This document shows positions 1 to 9,845 of a DNA stretch of 64,000 nt, one piece after another. Made by a program: the position numbers and the translations under genes. Each line of letters opens with the position of its first letter. The first letter of the stretch is position 1. The DNA comes from Breviolum minutum Mf 1.05b.01 (lineage: Eukaryota; Sar; Dinophyceae; Suessiales; Symbiodiniaceae), in contig DF239089.1 of the NCBI GenBank assembly GCA_000507305.1, positions 248,001 to 312,000 of the forward strand. Reading direction: 5' to 3'. A model generated the notes under the pieces. That model saw only the letters and a program-made list of their open reading frames with translations, was not told where the DNA came from and searched no databases.

Positions 1-27
1 AGAACAGAATGACATACACAATGACCT

Positions 28-161
28 ACTAGGGTGTCCGTCGCTGGAAGTGATCGTAACGATCGTTGGTAAGTTGGTTGATTTCACCTACTTAAGGGAC
101 TTAGAACCTAGTTATATAGGGGTGAAATCACCCAGTTACTAAGTACCATGGACATCCAGTA
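28..161. mobile_element. Family C foldback element, copy 1
   Basis: Starts at a TACTAGGGTGTCC end and closes with the inverted ACCATGGACATCCAGTA. The arms carry AGTAACT/AGTTGG and 'ataacctagttata' blocks found in the other C copies (4854, 7516, 14559, 46539). The copy at 46539 is in the opposite orientation. No coding capacity. Confidence 0.75.
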
Positions 162-179
162 ATGAGGATTCTGCCAGGA

Positions 180-306
180 ATAGAGGTGGAATATAGCCGG
201 CCTTGTTAAGGGAAACCAATGGTTAGAGTAACAAGCCCTGATCATAGGGACCCCGGCTACTTCTGGTGGGGTTGGTACGTTGGTGGGTGAGGTTGACCAG
301 CCATAA
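180..306. repeat. Family U partial copy
   Basis: The block AAGGGAAACCAATGGTTA and the end GGTTGACCAGCCAT match the reverse complement of the complete palindromic copy at 30795-30949. The left arm is diverged or lost here. Confidence 0.55.
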
Positions 307-430
307 GTGTGGGACTTTGTTAATTTATTCCCAAGACATTGGGGTCATTCAAGACGAGATGACTTGGGTTGTCCCCCTCCCAGTAGCGAAGGTTGAGGGG
401 ATTCTGAAGGGCAAACACCTTGGCATTTGG

Positions 431-545
431 AGTAGATAGACACAAGGTGGGCCGTCTTAGCCGACAGTTATATATGGGAGTTATAAAACGGCCCCATAAA
501 AAATGGGCGAACATACATGGGTTATAACTGGAGTTATCTGAAAAA
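431..545. repeat. Family D, degraded copy
   Basis: ACAAGGTGGGCC followed by blocks resembling 'gggagttataa' and 'ggttataactggagttat', as in the D copies at 8292 and 8776. The right ACCTTGT end is not present. Confidence 0.45.
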
Positions 546-725
546 AAACAATTTTTAAACTGTTTTTTTGGACTCATCTTGAAAAAGTTTGGAGTTTTGT
601 GAGGTTTCTTTTTTCAGCATGGAAAAGTCATGGTACACAAAGAGATCTATGGGGTTGGAACCCGGGCCCCACCCCCTCCAGGGTCGGATGTTTTTTTTCC
701 TCATTTTCCGTGGCAATCACATGGG

Positions 726-856
726 AAAGGTTGTTTCAACACACCTTTGGAACACACCCCTAAACCTTTACCAAAAGGCTAAAAAGGGTTTTCTTTCATA
801 ATTGGCGAATGGGGATTGCCTGGGGTGTGCTCTAGGGGTGTGTTGAAACAACCTTT
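726..856. mobile_element. Family J foldback element, copy 1
   Basis: AAGGTTGTTTCAACACACC at the left is mirrored by GGTGTGTTGAAACAACCTT at the right, a near-perfect 19-bp inverted repeat. Inner arms (GGAACACACCCCTAAACC) continue with lower identity. A second copy is at 50428-50546. The short ORFs over it on both strands follow from the palindrome. Confidence 0.8.
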
Positions 857-1065
857 GAACATGGGAAAAGGTATCCATCACCTTGCGGGGAGGCCACCAA
901 CTCGGTTGGATTTGCTGAAAAAAATGATGTTCCAATTCCCATATATCCAAGAAATCACCAACAGGACCCACGTTTCACGGACCCCGAAACAACCTGAGTA
1001 TAAAACAGCTCGATCGTAACTTACTGAACGGGGTCCGTTGGGTTCAGGTACCATTTAATTTTTGA

Positions 1066-1163
1066 TGGAATATAGGATCCGTGGGAATGGTATATATTTA
1101 CCTACTAGTTTACCTAAAGATCCATTAAATGTAGGTATATAGATATACCATACATCTATAGGC
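1066..1163. mobile_element. Family B foldback element, diverged copy
   Basis: Left arm TATAGGATCCGTGGGAATGG with TATTTACCTAC, and right arm ATGTAGGTATATAG with ATACCATACATC. Same plan as the intact B copies at 30108, 35164 and 44477, but the right terminus is eroded. Confidence 0.65.
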
Positions 1164-1357
1164 AATTTTTTTTCACGACCAACCTGCCGGTGGGTCACCC
1201 CAAAAGGCCCGGTAGTGAGTTAAACGAATCCGGGAATCCGACGAATCCCAAAATGGCCGAAACACATTCAGGGGAAGTCCATGTATCATAAATTGCCCAG
1301 ATTTCATGGATCCTGCTGGGATTGCTTTTTATGGTTTGTGTTTCATCAATAAATACT
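1164..1357. other. Unassigned interval
   Basis: No repeat end, RNA gene or convincing coding frame seen. Confidence 0.5.
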
Positions 1358-1475
1358 TAGAGGTTCAGGATACTTAGGATACGTGGATAGTAACCAGGGA
1401 TATAACCTCTATAAGTGGGTTATATGTCCCCTAACTAAGGTTATAAACCTACATATAACCAGTTACTAAGTATCC
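1358..1475. mobile_element. Family C, 'AGAGGTTCAGG' subfamily, copy 1
   Basis: Left arm AGAGGTTCAGGATACTTAGG. The right side has AACCAGTTACTAAGTATCC but lacks the final CTGAACCTCTAAG seen at 16969 and 41149, so it is truncated on the right. Confidence 0.65.
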
Positions 1476-1977
1476 TTACCCTGGAAGTATCAATTCGTCG
1501 GTGCCGGCTGAAGCCAAAGCTGTGTGATTTTGTGTTTTTCCCCTTTTCGCAATGTGTTCCGTAAAGATCGTCCCTTGTGTTGACTAGTGGGACTAGGATC
1601 TCCATTTTTGGACATCTGTAGATGGGTATTTTCGTAACTGGTGAAAACACCCACTTTCTTAATGGAGCATTTTCGGGGTGAAATTGGAACCTCGTGATCC
1701 TAACCATTTAGTCCATCAAAGACCTGCTTTAAAAAATGCGGAGCGCCTTGTGGACCGGTTGGGTGACAAGTTGTGTTTTCCTGCGCAGACCATCATTGCG
1801 GAGAAGACGGTATCCGAAGTGGAGGTTGATGGTTGGGTTTAAACGGATGAAAGCGCCACTGACCAGATGCTACAAGACTACAAGATGGGCTCAAACACCA
1901 GTTTCTAAGTATAGGTTGAATTAACATGAACTAGCTCTTATAGGGGCGATAACCCCAGTGACCCATTTGTAAGGCAA
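1476..1977. other. Unassigned interval with two short open frames
   Basis: An 88-codon minus frame (1441-1707) overlaps the family C arm, and a 62-codon plus frame (1736-1924) stands alone. Neither shows recognisable motifs or a plausible neighbour. I treat both as chance. Confidence 0.5.
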
Positions 1978-2034
1978 TCGATTATCATTATTATTATTAT
2001 TATTATTACTACTCTTATTATTACTATTATATAA
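1978..2034. repeat. ATT microsatellite
   Basis: Interrupted (ATT)n run, with an ACT/CTT interruption near 2009-2015. Confidence 0.95.
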
Positions 2035-2377
2035 GGATTATAAGGCTTATACCTCCATTTGTAACTTTGTAACGATCGTCTCGGGGCCCATCTTGTAGGT
2101 GCTGATGATTTTGTCCCCACCACTCTCCAAAAGTTGGGCAACTTGTGCATTTTTCTTCCAAAATAGTGGTAACATGTGTGTTTGAAACCCACTTTTTTTT
2201 TTGGAAGGTGTTTTTTTTAAATGATTTCAGATCCAGAAAGGTCTTGGGGATTTGAAAATTTTGAACGAGAGAAGGAAACTTCAAAGTCTTGGAGATATTT
2301 AGAGACGGCAATTTGGTATTTCAGAAAACGTTCTAAAGAACCAAATTCCAATCCTCAACCCCTCCGAAAATACACAC
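2035..2377. other. Unassigned interval
   Basis: Overlapping minus-strand frames (1938-2192, 2027-2311) carry no motif. A run of T/A around 2193-2220 may be a decayed repeat. Nothing else supported. Confidence 0.5.
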
Positions 2378-2475
2378 CTAGGTAGTGGTTTTAAATATTT
2401 TTTATTTTCACCCCTATTTGGCGAAGATTTCCAATTTGACTCATATTTTTCAGATGGGTTGAAACCACCAACCAG
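2378..2475 (+). mobile_element. Family A element, copy 1
   Basis: CTAGGTAGTGGTTTT at the left, TGAAACCACCAACCAG at the right, and the diagnostic core 'ttcacccctatttgg' followed by 'ccaatttgact'. About 98 bp. Plus orientation is defined by the core. Confidence 0.85.
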
Positions 2476-2910
2476 ACACACTTTTCCATGGTGGTGTCCG
2501 TTTTTTTTGGGGGGTTTTTGGGGTCCATCGTTTTGCCCCAACAAGGCAAAGGTAAAGAGTAAGCACCAAACCCTCCAACCTTACCTCTGTGAGTTTCGTG
2601 AGGGAAAAAAAACAAAATAGACTTCAAGATTACCCAGGTTTTGTGAAGTCCCTATGGTAAGCCATTAATTGAAGTACTTTAGTTGGTTAGATATTTTTTC
2701 ATCTCGATTTGTTGCTTTCAGCAGTTTTGCCTTATGAATCAATCGGGTCACCGCGAGCAATAAACGCCGCGGGGTCTGAGATGGAGACTTTTTCCGTCCG
2801 ACAAAATTGGAGACTAATTTGTACGTACCCATGATGGATGCATGGAGGACTGGTATACTTACCGACTGATTTACCATTAAAAAGAATTAACAACCAAATC
2901 AAAAAAATGG
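2476..2910. other. Unassigned interval
   Basis: Minus-strand frames of 70-81 codons run through here and partly through the family A copy. None has a recognisable motif. Confidence 0.5.
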
Positions 2911-3300
2911 ATGCGTCATGGGTTATTGAAGCACCAAATGTTCATTTTCAATATCACCAACAGGTGGGGTGCCGCCATATGTCCCCACATCGCCAAGATG
3001 GTAGGTAAGAAAATGTTGGTACCGTTTTCCGCGGATTTTCAGCCGGAATCGCCAGAACCTATTCGAACTTCGGTCCTATTCTTCCTGGGACTACACCAAA
3101 AGTGTCCTGGCAATTTTTTTGTTCGATTTTTTTTTGGATTTTCTCGGACCTCGGTGTTCGGTAAAGCGTGGAGCTATGTTAGTACAACCTACATAGCCAA
3201 TGCATGCCGATGTCAAAACGTTGGGGTCCATCCATATAAGATATATAAGGATGCTTCGGGTAGGCCTGATTCATGTCCATGTAAGATTTGTAGGGAGTAA
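2911..3300 (+). CDS. Hypothetical 129-residue open frame, Cys-rich C terminus
   Basis: Begins with ATG and runs to TAG through sequence that matches none of the repeat families I listed. Visible features are a basic/hydrophobic N-terminal half (IFNITNRWGAAICPHIAKM), a Phe-rich stretch near residues 65-85, and a C terminus with CRCQ and CPCKICRE, which could bind a metal. The frame lies between a repeat-poor stretch and the family O element at 3323. I do not recognise a family. A frame of this length is expected by chance in this window, so coding status is doubtful. Splice sites were not convincing. Confidence 0.25.
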   Translation: MRHGLLKHQMFIFNITNRWGAAICPHIAKMVGKKMLVPFSADFQPESPEPIRTSVLFFLGLHQKCPGNFFVRFFFGFSRTSVFGKAWSYVSTTYIANACRCQNVGVHPYKIYKDASGRPDSCPCKICRE

Positions 3301-3322
3301 TTATAGAACCCTGACTTTTCAT

Positions 3323-3412
3323 CCCTAGTGCTCCCTTCGACTCTTCTGAGAGTGTACTTTGGGGCAGGTTTTTAGGGTAATACCTCCTGAAAAGGAGTTT
3401 GGAGCACTAGGG
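3323..3412. mobile_element. Family O foldback element, copy 1
   Basis: CCCTAGTGCTCC at the left and GGAGCACTAGGG at the right are exact inverted ends of a 90-bp element. Core TTTTTAGG and ACCTCCT are shared with the copy at 18024-18122. Complete in both places. Confidence 0.8.
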
Positions 3413-3647
3413 AATAACAACTTGTCGGAAATGCATTAACAATCATTAACAAGTGACATTCATTGACATTCATTGACCGCATTAGGGCAATCTATTTACC
3501 AACATTTGGTAAATTTCTATGGTAAATATAAATTAACATGTCCCCTCAAAAAAGAGGCCATTTTAAAAGGAGATTTCAGCTTCCAATAATCAATTTTCAA
3601 TGGGAAATGTTATTTTTCAGGTACATATTCCAGTCAGATGTAGATCA

Positions 3648-3764
3648 TACTGTTGATGGTTCAGAAATCCGGCGTTTACCAGTTGAGCTTGGTAGTTGAA
3701 ATCCCATTATTTACGAGGTTTTAGCACCATCCCATGGTACATGGATTTCCTTCATCAACAGCAG
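3648..3764. mobile_element. Family N element, copy 1
   Basis: TACTGTTGATGGTTCAGAAA at the left and a mirrored GGATTTCCTTCATCAACAG at the right, with CCCATTATTTACGA in the core. Related copies are at 16842 and 60746. Confidence 0.7.
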
Positions 3765-4216
3765 GGTCTAGTACTTGCACTAAAATTTGCAAGGGGATTC
3801 TTTACCGAATCTTGCTCTCCCGGTTGGCAGTACTGCTCGATGACCGAAAAATGACCGATGAGCTTTAAGGTGAAGATAGTGGTGAAGATGGTCAAGAGAA
3901 GATAGATCCTTGGGTATGACATGTGTGTGTTGAACATAGACACATTTGATGGTGACAGCTGTTCCACCCCAAATATCAATCATTCCTGAAATAGATTAGG
4001 ATATATAAAATCAGAATTCCAAGAAATTATAGACTGGGCTGTGCTCAAATGAGAAATGGATAACCCTTTTCCATCCTTTTCCCTACTAAATGACCAGCCA
4101 AATAAGCAACAAAGTGGGTGTGGTTCGCACCAACCGGTAGATTATGGAACCATTTTCACATTCTCAGGACTGAAGCCATGAAGTTCAGATGAAGTTCAGT
4201 AGATGAGTTTGGGGCT
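3765..4216. other. Unassigned interval
   Basis: Two overlapping minus frames (74 and 67 codons) occupy 3755-3983 in different registers. No motif supports either. Confidence 0.5.
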
Positions 4217-4420
4217 ACTTGGATGTCCCAGGAAGCCAGTAGAGGGTTAGTAAGTGGGTTACAAGTAGCTTATAGCCCAGTGCATGGGTATAACCTACCG
4301 GGCTCAGGTGCTACTTATAACCTACAAGTTATAACCCCAATACAACCCCAATATATATTGTTATGGCCCATTGATCGTAACCAGTAATCCTAACTTCCAA
4401 CGGGACATCCAAGTACTCCA
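4217..4420. mobile_element. Family C, 'CTTGGATGTCC' subfamily, expanded copy
   Basis: TACTTGGATGTCCCAGGAAG at the left and CTTCCAACGGGACATCCAAG at the right. About 204 bp, longer than the 127-bp relative at 49629. The centre is enriched in TATAACC/GGTTATA blocks. Confidence 0.7.
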
Positions 4421-4493
4421 TTCCTAATAGGGTTTACGCCGAAAATTGGGGTTCCCCACTTTTCCCTTATTTGTAGGGGTTACCGTGGGGTTG

Positions 4494-4595
4494 CCCTCCC
4501 CAAAACTAACATAGTCCCTGAAAATACGTATCCTAAAAGGACATCTCATATTCCAATTGATTTTCAGGGGCCATGTTAGTTTCCGGGGGTGTATG
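4494..4595. mobile_element. Family E foldback element, copy 1
   Basis: CCCTCCCCAAAACTAACATA at the left and ATGTTAGTTTCCGGGGGTGT at the right. Inner CCCTGAAAAT and ATTTTCAGGGG are mirrored. Confidence 0.8.
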
Positions 4596-4700
4596 AGTTA
4601 TAACTTATTTTTCACTTCCTTTCAGTGGTTTCTTGGGACCGATTGGGTTCGCCATGAATAGGATGAAATGGATGAAGCTTGTGTTTGATTGTGTTTGTTC

Positions 4701-4830
4701 ACGGTGATTTTTTACGGATTCTACCATGCCAAATGCACCATTAAACTCACCATCATTTGGGAGGATATATATTTATATTTTTTCCAACCAGCTTATTAAG
4801 CAAATCTAAGCAAGGCTCAATGCATTCGGG
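4701..4830 (+). repeat. Family K dispersed repeat, copy 1
   Basis: Shares ACGGTGATTTTTTACGGATT and the later 'caccattaaac' and 'ccatcatttggga' blocks with 28269, 31055, 40768 and 51838. Not palindromic. A 3' tail with AAGCAAATCTAAGCAA also recurs at 31055. Confidence 0.6.
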
Positions 4831-4853
4831 AGGGTTTTCGTGGTTTGTAATAC

Positions 4854-4998
4854 GTTTGGGTGTCCGTCGCTGGAAGTGATCGTAACGATCGTGATCGTAA
4901 GTTGGGTTATAACTCACCTAGTTAGGGGACGTATCCAACCTACTAAAGATTGGGGTTAGGACATCCAGTTACTAAGTACCAGGAGGACATCCCAGTAT
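4854..4998. mobile_element. Family C element, copy 2
   Basis: GGTGTCCGTCGCTGGAAGTG at the left is identical to the copy at position 28. The right end GGAGGACATCCCAGTA is preceded by AGTTACTAAGTACC. Confidence 0.75.
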
Positions 4999-5101
4999 TG
5001 GCGATAAGGTACTGGAACTTCACAGATTTTTTTTTGCCATTTTTTTTTTAACCCCCCCGAAAAGTCGAATGGAAGATGCCAATTTGACCAGCATTTTTCC
5101 G

Positions 5102-5191
5102 GACCTGGCAATTCTGCTGGTGACCTGTGTGGGATGGTTAAGTGACCCTTTCGAAGGGGATAAAAAGGTCACGGCTTGAATCACCTGGGAT
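5102..5191. mobile_element. Family L element, copy 1
   Basis: CCTGGCAATTCTGCTGGTGA at the left, then GTGACCCTTTCGAAGGGG, and GGTCACGGCTTGAATCACCT at the right. Internal repeat architecture matches 27199. Confidence 0.65.
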
Positions 5192-5493
5192 AGATATGCT
5201 CTACAAAATGGTTCTAGATCCAACTGCTTGAAATCATAAACAAACCTCACGCAACTCCTCCAAAAAGAGAATCATTGATGGACATTTTCATTTAAGATTC
5301 AATATATGTTTTTTCCAAAGGGTCTTTGGGATCAATGAACTGTTTCCATGAATTTTGTCCAAGATGCAAGTTCTGACCCTGTATCAAGTGATAGCACCCA
5401 CCTGAAAAGATGTCGGCAAAAATGTTTGGCACTCTCAACTTTTGCTTAGGGTGTCTGATTTGGATCATCCAATTATCCACCAAAAAGGGGATA

Positions 5494-5589
5494 CTAGGAG
5501 GTGGTTTCATTTTTTTTTTATTCACCCCTATTTGGGGAAGATTCCCATTTTGACTCATGTTTTTGAAATGGGCTGAAACCAGCAACTAG
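5494..5589 (+). mobile_element. Family A element, copy 2
   Basis: CTAGGAGGTGGTTTCA and GGCTGAAACCAGCAACTAG with core 'ttcacccctatttggggaag'. Confidence 0.85.
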
Positions 5590-6627
5590 GGATATGATTG
5601 GCTCATATATGTCCAAACATGTCATCATGTCTTGATTCCTATATGGGTTTTGAACCTTGGCGCTTCCAAGTGGCCACGGAGAGGAGAGCCTCAGGAATGG
5701 TTGGTAGGCGGGCTTTTTACAGTCCCACAAATTTTAGATAGATGTGCAGTTACACTTCCAGCATGTTTCTGTTGTTCTCTTGACAGGGGGGGTTTGGGGT
5801 TTTTGGGTGTGGGGGGTGGGGATCATAACGTATATACGGTGTACTACGTTTGCTGTTGGGTTTGCGGCACGTTCTGTTGTCTGCGGTTTGGTTTGCGTCA
5901 CGTACGGTGTAATACAAACCATCAATTCGGTCGCTTTTGGCCACTTCGATGACGCTGTCTTCGTGTCGTAGCCGTAGCCTGTTTTCATGTCAACCTCACG
6001 TTCTCGTTCTCCACCCACGGAGGGTGCTCGTAATGTGGCTACGTCACTCGTCCGTAAAATGTTCATGGGTTGTGTGTCGTGATTCATTTGACGGTAAGTG
6101 AGGTATCCGTCCTTCAATGATGCGATAGACAGGCATGTGTGGACACGCTTGAAACTATAAGAAAATCGGTCGTGTTTCCTTATTAGGACCATTCTCGATT
6201 CCCCGGAGGCGTAAGCCACAGTGCCCCTTGGTGCCAGAGTTGAGTTTGGAGACGGTTGTCTCCCCTCCAGAATACTTGAAAAGCATCAATGAAACCCAAG
6301 CATTTAGCTTGTGTAGCCTCTCATGACAGCCATGGTTATCGAAAAGCCTGCTGTTAGCAGATGGTGCCGAATTTTGGCTTTTGCCTCTGGCACGCGGGCA
6401 TCACCTGTGGCTCCAGCAACCACAGTTAACGCCAGTTCAGCTATGGGAGGTCAAGTGCGTGTGCACACGGGCGGCATTGATTCCTATTGTATTTACTGAT
6501 GAAAGCTGGGGTCCCACGTGGTGCTTTGCCCTTCTTCAACTTCCGTTTTGTTCATGACCCAAACTGTCATCATCCCCATGGCTTGGATCTATGTACCCCG
6601 CCAGGCTATCGTCACCACCAGAAATAA
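5590..6627 (-). other. Gene-poor interval with one 152-codon minus frame
   Basis: The longest feature is a minus frame from an ATG near 6192 to 5734 (a GTG at 6219 extends it). It is hydrophilic, with Lys/Thr-rich segments and no recognisable domain. A plus frame at 5632-5952 overlaps it. Around 5790-5820 the plus strand is a G-rich run. I see no repeat ends here, so this is one of the larger unique stretches. Coding status is undecided. Confidence 0.3.
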
Positions 6628-6739
6628 TCTGGGTGGTGGCAACTCAAATATTTTTGGAATTTTCACCCCGATCCTTGGGGAAATGGATCTAATTTGACGA
6701 ACATATTTTTCAAGATGGGTTGGTTCAACCACCAACCAG
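6628..6739 (+). mobile_element. Family A element, copy 3 (GCAACTC variant)
   Basis: CTGGGTGGTGGCAACTCAAA and GGTTCAACCACCAACCAG. Core 'ttcaccccgatccttgggg', a variant shared with 20921, 49295 and 55203. Confidence 0.8.
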
Positions 6740-7515
6740 TAATCAATCTCAACCTACAACTTTCGTTGCTTCCATTGCATCCCGGGGCTAGATCCGACCT
6801 ATCTATCCGTTTCTGGGGATAGAAATTCCTCGCCTCATCGCCAAAGGAAGCGCCAATTCCTCCCAATCATCGAGATCACATGGATTGGCTCGAAGAAATG
6901 GATCTCTTTCAGGCGCCACCGCTTAAGTCTTGGGTTTTTGGTCGTTACATTTCGAAAAAAAAACATGGTGGCATGGGATGCGATGAGGTATACATATAAA
7001 TTAGACATTTCATTTGAACAAAACTTACATCCGCAAAAAACGACATGACAATGGACAAACAACTATTTGAAGATCTATCTCCTAATAAAGGTGGTGTTTT
7101 TCCATTGCCATGTTACTTTTCGCGGGTCTTTTCAACGGTTGTGATTCAACCGCCAAGTCTAAATGTTTTTTAGTTCTCAATTTTCATCCATGAAACGAAA
7201 TCTAATGCAATTTTTTGATTTTTACTCATAAAGAGAACTTCAAATTCAGGTAGAATCAAACGGAATCATCAAACATCATAAAAAATGGTTAAACTGTTTT
7301 CTATCAAACAACCAGCAATTGTCACGGTATTTTTTCTCTGGATTCCAGTAAAAAAAAGGTGTTCATTCTTCTCTTCTCCTTATTCATTGGGGTCAATGCT
7401 TAACACCACGAAATCTTTTCGAACATGTGGATTTTTTTTCATCCTTTATTTCTTCTCTCCCCCCCCAAAAAAAGTCATCCGAATCCCAATCCATAGGATC
7501 CAAGTATAGTAATGC
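6740..7515. other. Unassigned interval
   Basis: Minus frame 6835-7062 and plus frame 7285-7509 are short and T- or F-rich. A C-rich run lies at 7460-7468. Nothing supported. Confidence 0.5.
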
Positions 7516-7650
7516 TTATTGGGATGTCCATGGTACTTAGTAACTGGGATATAACCCCTTTATAGATTTTATAGGTAGGTTGTAAGTCCCCTAAGTAGGT
7601 TATAAACCAACTTACTAACTAGTTACTAACTTCCAGCAGGACACCCTAGT
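7516..7650. mobile_element. Family C element, copy 3
   Basis: TTGGGATGTCCATGGTACTT at the left and CTTCCAGCAGGACACCCTAG at the right, which is the inverse orientation of the copies at 28 and 14559. Confidence 0.8.
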
Positions 7651-7710
7651 ACCAATCCATGATGATTTATTTTTATTTTTCGGCCAGGTAAAATTAGTAG
7701 GTACACAGAA

Positions 7711-7724
7711 CCCCCCCCCCCCCA
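7711..7724. repeat. Poly-C run
   Basis: Uninterrupted run of about 14 C. Its length in the assembly may be unreliable. Confidence 0.8.
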
Positions 7725-7925
7725 ACGTTTGGTCCTTTAATGAGACAATTATCCGGGTCAAGGCGGAGGCCTCCGAAGATCCTGAAAAGTTTTTAGAGCT
7801 CTTTAAGGTGTGCGATTTCGTTGGTGAATTCTTTGGGCGGTGTGGTTGCAGTGAATTGATTCAAAACAAAATGGTGAATAAGCACAACCGAGTTTTTTTT
7901 GGAGATTTTTCAGTGTTTGCCTCTT
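7725..7925. other. Unassigned interval
   Basis: A plus frame from 7808 reads into the family A copy below. No independent support. Confidence 0.4.
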
Positions 7926-8032
7926 CTAGGTGGTGCTTTCATTTTTTTCATTTTTCCTGCCCTATTTGGGGGGATTTTTTTTCCATTTTGATGAACATAT
8001 TTTTCAGATGGGTTGGTTCAAGCACAGACCAG
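7926..8032 (+). mobile_element. Family A element, copy 4
   Basis: CTAGGTGGTGCTTTCA at the left and GGTTCAAGCACAGACCAG at the right. The core is diverged but 'ccctatttggggg' and TTTTTCAGATGGGTTGG remain. Confidence 0.75.
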
Positions 8033-8291
8033 TTTTTTGGGTGATTTTGACGGAATGTTCCGTGATTGCGGTTGAGGTTGGTTTGGGAATCCGTTTCTTT
8101 TGGAATTTTAGGTTGATGAATTTTTTGGACGGTTTTTGGTAGGAACTTGCCAACTTGCTAGTGGGGGTGATTTTTGTGGGGTTGGGGGTGAAAAATCACC
8201 ATTTACAAAGTAGGCCGACTCAGTCAGCCAGCAGTTTGTTCTTTTCGTCCGGTGAACAGTGAACAAGCTCCACAAAAATATTGGGGTGAGT

Positions 8292-8434
8292 TATAAGGTG
8301 GGCCCCTACGATCGTTATACATGGAGTTACAATCCCTATAAATGGCCTTCTGAATGGGTTTGCCTGGGGTTATTTTACCGTACTTATAGGAGTTATAACT
8401 CCAGTTATATCTGTTAGGGGGCCCACCTTGTATA
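8292..8434. mobile_element. Family D foldback element, copy 1
   Basis: ATAAGGTGGGCCCCTACGAT at the left and GGGGGCCCACCTTGTAT at the right. TATAGGAGTTATAACTCCAG sits in the right arm. Closely matches the copy at 8776. Confidence 0.85.
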
Positions 8435-8775
8435 CAACCCCGCCCCAAAAAAACCCTATCAAATCTCTGAGTTGGTTGTGAGTTTCTCGGGTTCAGAAGT
8501 GGCTTCAGTGAAAAGAAGATGGTATTTACCAAAGAAACACAGGTCCTTGGAAGTCGAAAAGACTATTTATTGAATGCTGTTTCCGAAAAGACCATTTTTC
8601 TAGTAGGGATTTAGTAGCAACAATTCTAGGCGACTATCAGATTAATGGTCTTCGACTTACACTGGACGTGTTATATAGGAGTATAGGTCGAAGCTGTATT
8701 ATATATATATAGTTTAGCCATGCTATACTTTTTCTTAATTGTCCTACGAAACCCTGTGAAAAAGGTCTTGAGTGG
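8435..8775. other. Unassigned spacer between two D elements
   Basis: Contains an alternating TA run near 8700-8710. No gene or repeat end recognised. Confidence 0.5.
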
Positions 8776-8904
8776 TATACAAGGTGGGCCCCTACTAGTT
8801 ATAAATGGAGTTACAATCCCTATAAATGGGTAACTGGGGTTATTTCACCGTACTTATAGGAGTTATAACTCCAGTTATATCTGGCAGGGGGCCCACCTTG
8901 TATT
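8776..8904. mobile_element. Family D foldback element, copy 2
   Basis: GTATACAAGGTGGGCCCCTA at the left and GGGGGCCCACCTTGTAT at the right. The inner GGAGTTACAATCCCTATAAA is identical to copy 1. Confidence 0.85.
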
Positions 8905-9100
8905 GCAAAGATGTTTTTTTTGTATACACAACAGGTCTTCTCATTTGGGGCGGACGCGAGGAAATCACCTCCCTTTTGGGATCCCATGATGGTGGGTTTT
9001 CGGGCCCCAAAGTCGGCCCCAGCAAAAGTCTCGTTTTGTTGGGAATCTTAGGTTGGTGAAACATCCACATAAAAACAACTACACAGTGGGCCCATTTTGT

Positions 9101-9209
9101 TACACTCAGGTAAACTAACATGGCTAGCTGGAAAATGGACCATTTGAAGATGTATTTCCTATTGAAAATGGGGATATTCCAGCCAGCTATGTTAGTTTAC
9201 CAGAGAGTA
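9101..9209. mobile_element. Family E element, 'CTAGCTGG' variant
   Basis: GGTAAACTAACATGGCTAGC at the left and GCTATGTTAGTTTACC at the right, with a shared core 'ggggatattccagcc' also found at 51229 and 54239. Confidence 0.8.
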
Positions 9210-9459
9210 GCAGTTTGTTATTTCGGGTTGGTGGTGTTAACTCACGTGCCACTTATTTGAAAGGTGAGTTTTTTAACCTGAGGGAAAGCCATGAAAATGT
9301 TCGTCCTTTTTGAAGTTTTTGACTCCATGAAAAGTGATCCTAGGACACAAAATCTTGAGGTACCCCAAAGCCGAAACATTTTTTGAAGAAGGCTTGGTGA
9401 TAGGCATTTTTCGTGCAATGAATTGGAGTCATCCAATTGAAACATATACCCAGCCCTAA

Positions 9460-9840
9460 GGATCTTGACCCCTCCTATGGAAACACCAGACCCTCCGTTC
9501 GTGACACCCCGAAAAGGGCCTCAATAAAGGTGTTAACTTGACACCCCTTGACATCCCAAGGATACTTAGGGAGGTACATGTCATAGACGTTTGAAACATC
9601 ATACAAAAAGGCACCCTGGACCCTGAGCAATCCCTCCCAGTTCCCCCAAGACCCCAAGACCCCCTCTCTCCTTGGTGCCCAGGATGAGACGCTTGAGGTT
9701 GAGTCGCGGTTGGTCGGTGGTCGCGATGTCCTTCTTCAAAAGGTATGAAGTGGCGAGTCGGCCAACATTTTTTTGTTGCTTCCGAAACTCCAGCCCGGCA
9801 CACTGTTGAGCCCCAAGAGTTCGGAGATTTTTTGGCAAAC
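9460..9840 (-). pseudogene. Candidate frameshifted gene fragment, unknown family
   Basis: On the minus strand an upstream frame (about 9838-9600) reads a hydrophilic stretch with Lys/Arg/Leu (for example LNLKRLILGTKERGG). It then stops, while a neighbouring frame (9657-9475) continues with a globular-looking stretch (LYDVSNVYDMYLPKYPWDVK, then GVSRTEGLVFP). The switch falls in a G-rich tract (C-rich on the plus strand, 9640-9665), where an indel or assembly error is plausible. A third frame is open for 129 codons across the whole locus, so the right frame is uncertain. I recognise no family. Local base composition is richer in G+C than its surroundings, which mildly favours past coding. Confidence 0.3.
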
Positions 9841-9845
9841 GGCAA

